From contig NZ_CP107904.1 in assembly GCF_036013975.1 (NCBI RefSeq), forward strand, positions 496,001 through 560,000: DNA of 64,000 bases, in the 5' to 3' direction. Each line of letters begins with the position of its first letter. Position 1 is the stretch's first letter. The notes beneath the pieces are model-generated. The model had not been told where the DNA came from and searched no databases. It saw only the letters and a list, made by a program, of their open reading frames with translations. The DNA comes from Kitasatospora sp. NBC_00458. GTDB taxonomy: Bacteria > Actinomycetota > Actinomycetes > Streptomycetales > Streptomycetaceae. Both the position numbers and the translations under genes were made by a program. Positions 63,080 to 64,000 of this stretch are shown here, piece after piece.

Positions 63080-64000
63080 TCAGGCCCTTCCGGCCCGCCC
63101 GGGCCCCTCCGGCACCGGCACCGCGGCGGCCGCGACCGGCGCGCCCTCCGCGGCCGCCACCACCACCTCGGCGGGTTCCGGCAGCCCGCGCGCGATCCAC
63201 CACGAGACCGCGCACAGGAGCGCCAGCGGCGCGAGCGCGGCCCGCAGCCCCACGTGGTCGGCGAGCAGCCCGATCACCGGCCCGGCGACCCCGCCGACGC
63301 TCACGGCCAGGCCGAGCGTGACACCGCTGGCGGTCCCGATCCGGCTCGGCAGGTAGTCCTGACCGAGGGTCACCTGGAGCGAGAACGGCACGTACAGGGC
63401 GAGCGAGACGGCCGCGGCGAAGCCGTACAGCGCCGGACCGGGCACCAGCAGCAGCCCGGCGACGGCCGGGACGGCCGCCGCGTACGCCCACCGGACGGTG
63501 CGCACCCGGCCCCAGCGCCCGGCCAGCCACCCGCCGAGGACGGTGCCGACCGCGCCGCCCGCGAACAGGGCGAACAGCGCCGCCGTCCCCGCGCCGGAGC
63601 CCCCGCCCGCCCCGCCGCCGAACCGCTGCCCGGCGAAGAGGGCGACGAAGGCGCTCAGTCCGACGAAGACCACCGAGCGGCAGCCGATCACCGCGGAGAG
63701 CCGCAGGAAGGCCGGCCAGTCGTCGCGTCCTGCACCGTCGCGTCCGGCACCCGCCCGGGCGGCGGCCTGCGCGGCCGCGGTCCGGGCCGCCAGGCTCCGG
63801 ACGACCGGGGCGGTCAGCACGGCCGCGGCGAGCGCGGGCAGGACGAGCCAGGGCGTCGCGGCGAGCCCGCCGGCCGCCAGCACCGGGCCGGTCAGCAGCG
63901 GGGCCAGCGCGAAGCCGATGTTGCCGCCGAGCGAGTACCAGCCCATCCGGGTGTGCCCGGCGCCGCTCGCGGCCCGGGCCAGCCGGGCGGACTCCGGGTG
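63080..64000 (-). CDS. MFS exporter, C-terminal part (runs off right edge)
   Basis: About 307 codons are visible, with at least eight hydrophobic helices. HTRMGWYSLGGNIGFALAPLL and GQDYLPSRIGTASGVTLGLAVSVGG resemble fosmidomycin-resistance (Fsr)-type major facilitator exporters. The N-terminus lies beyond base 64000. A Val/Ala-rich cytoplasmic tail ends the protein. The substrate is unknown. It converges on the LuxR gene and is not clearly linked to the lanthipeptide genes. Confidence 0.78.
   Translation of the reverse strand, partial: HPESARLARAASGAGHTRMGWYSLGGNIGFALAPLLTGPVLAAGGLAATPWLVLPALAAAVLTAPVVRSLAARTAAAQAAARAGAGRDGAGRDDWPAFLRLSAVIGCRSVVFVGLSAFVALFAGQRFGGGAGGGSGAGTAALFALFAGGAVGTVLGGWLAGRWGRVRTVRWAYAAAVPAVAGLLLVPGPALYGFAAAVSLALYVPFSLQVTLGQDYLPSRIGTASGVTLGLAVSVGGVAGPVIGLLADHVGLRAALAPLALLCAVSWWIARGLPEPAEVVVAAAEGAPVAAAAVPVPEGPGRAGRA

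Overview
The window is about 74% GC, with GC-biased third codon positions, GTG/TTG starts and many ATGA/GTGA gene overlaps. It reads as a Streptomyces chromosome or a close relative in the Streptomycetaceae. No rRNA, tRNA, transposase or phage gene was seen. Genes run off both ends: an amidohydrolase on the left and an MFS exporter on the right.

Region 1 (about 1-24.1 kb) is a complete hydroxamate-siderophore cluster laid out like the coelichelin (cch) cluster of S. coelicolor. It holds an esterase (cchJ), two half-size ABC exporters (cchI, cchG), a 3695-residue three-module NRPS (cchH), a FecBCD-type ferric-siderophore importer (cchF, cchE, cchD, cchC), an ornithine N-monooxygenase (cchB) and a formyltransferase (cchA). 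The specificity residues read from the three adenylation domains are DINYWGGIGK, DFWNIGMVHK and DMENLGLINK. These are the codes I know for N5-formyl-N5-hydroxyornithine, threonine and N5-hydroxyornithine, in coelichelin order. Six 19-bp iron-repressor (DmdR/IdeR-type) boxes sit in front of individual units. No MbtH-like gene is visible. The two exporter halves carry complementary degenerate ATPase sites.

Region 2 (about 24.3-35.5 kb) is mixed accessory DNA: a secreted nuclease, a copper-handling operon (small Met/His membrane protein, CopA-type ATPase, PCuAC-like protein), a divergent TetR/dienelactone-hydrolase pair with its operators, uncharacterised proteins, and a solitary two-repeat/one-spacer type I-E CRISPR remnant without cas genes.

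Region 3 (about 35.5-54.4 kb) looks like a dormancy/hypoxia island of the DosR/DevR (OsdR) type: an Acg-like nitroreductase, a double universal stress protein, a DosS-like kinase, two FMN-binding split-barrel proteins, a NarL-type response regulator, a lone cytochrome c oxidase subunit I and a long ribosome hibernation factor. A 14-bp near-palindrome (type GGGYCGAACGRCCC) precedes six of these units. In four of them it is paired with a second copy 22-23 bp away. The kinase and regulator genes lie about 8 kb apart. Between them sits a 6.9-kb two-gene operon encoding very large uncharacterised proteins; the second has a glycine-zipper segment and an endonuclease/exonuclease/phosphatase-fold domain.

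Region 4 (about 54.5-63 kb) holds a methyltransferase, a LanM-type class II lanthipeptide synthetase with a long Pro-rich N-terminal extension, a 63-residue cysteine-free peptide gene just downstream, and a LAL-type LuxR regulator. The pairing of a zinc-site-competent LanM with a Cys-free candidate precursor, the large two-gene operon and the paired-box regulon are the observations most worth follow-up.
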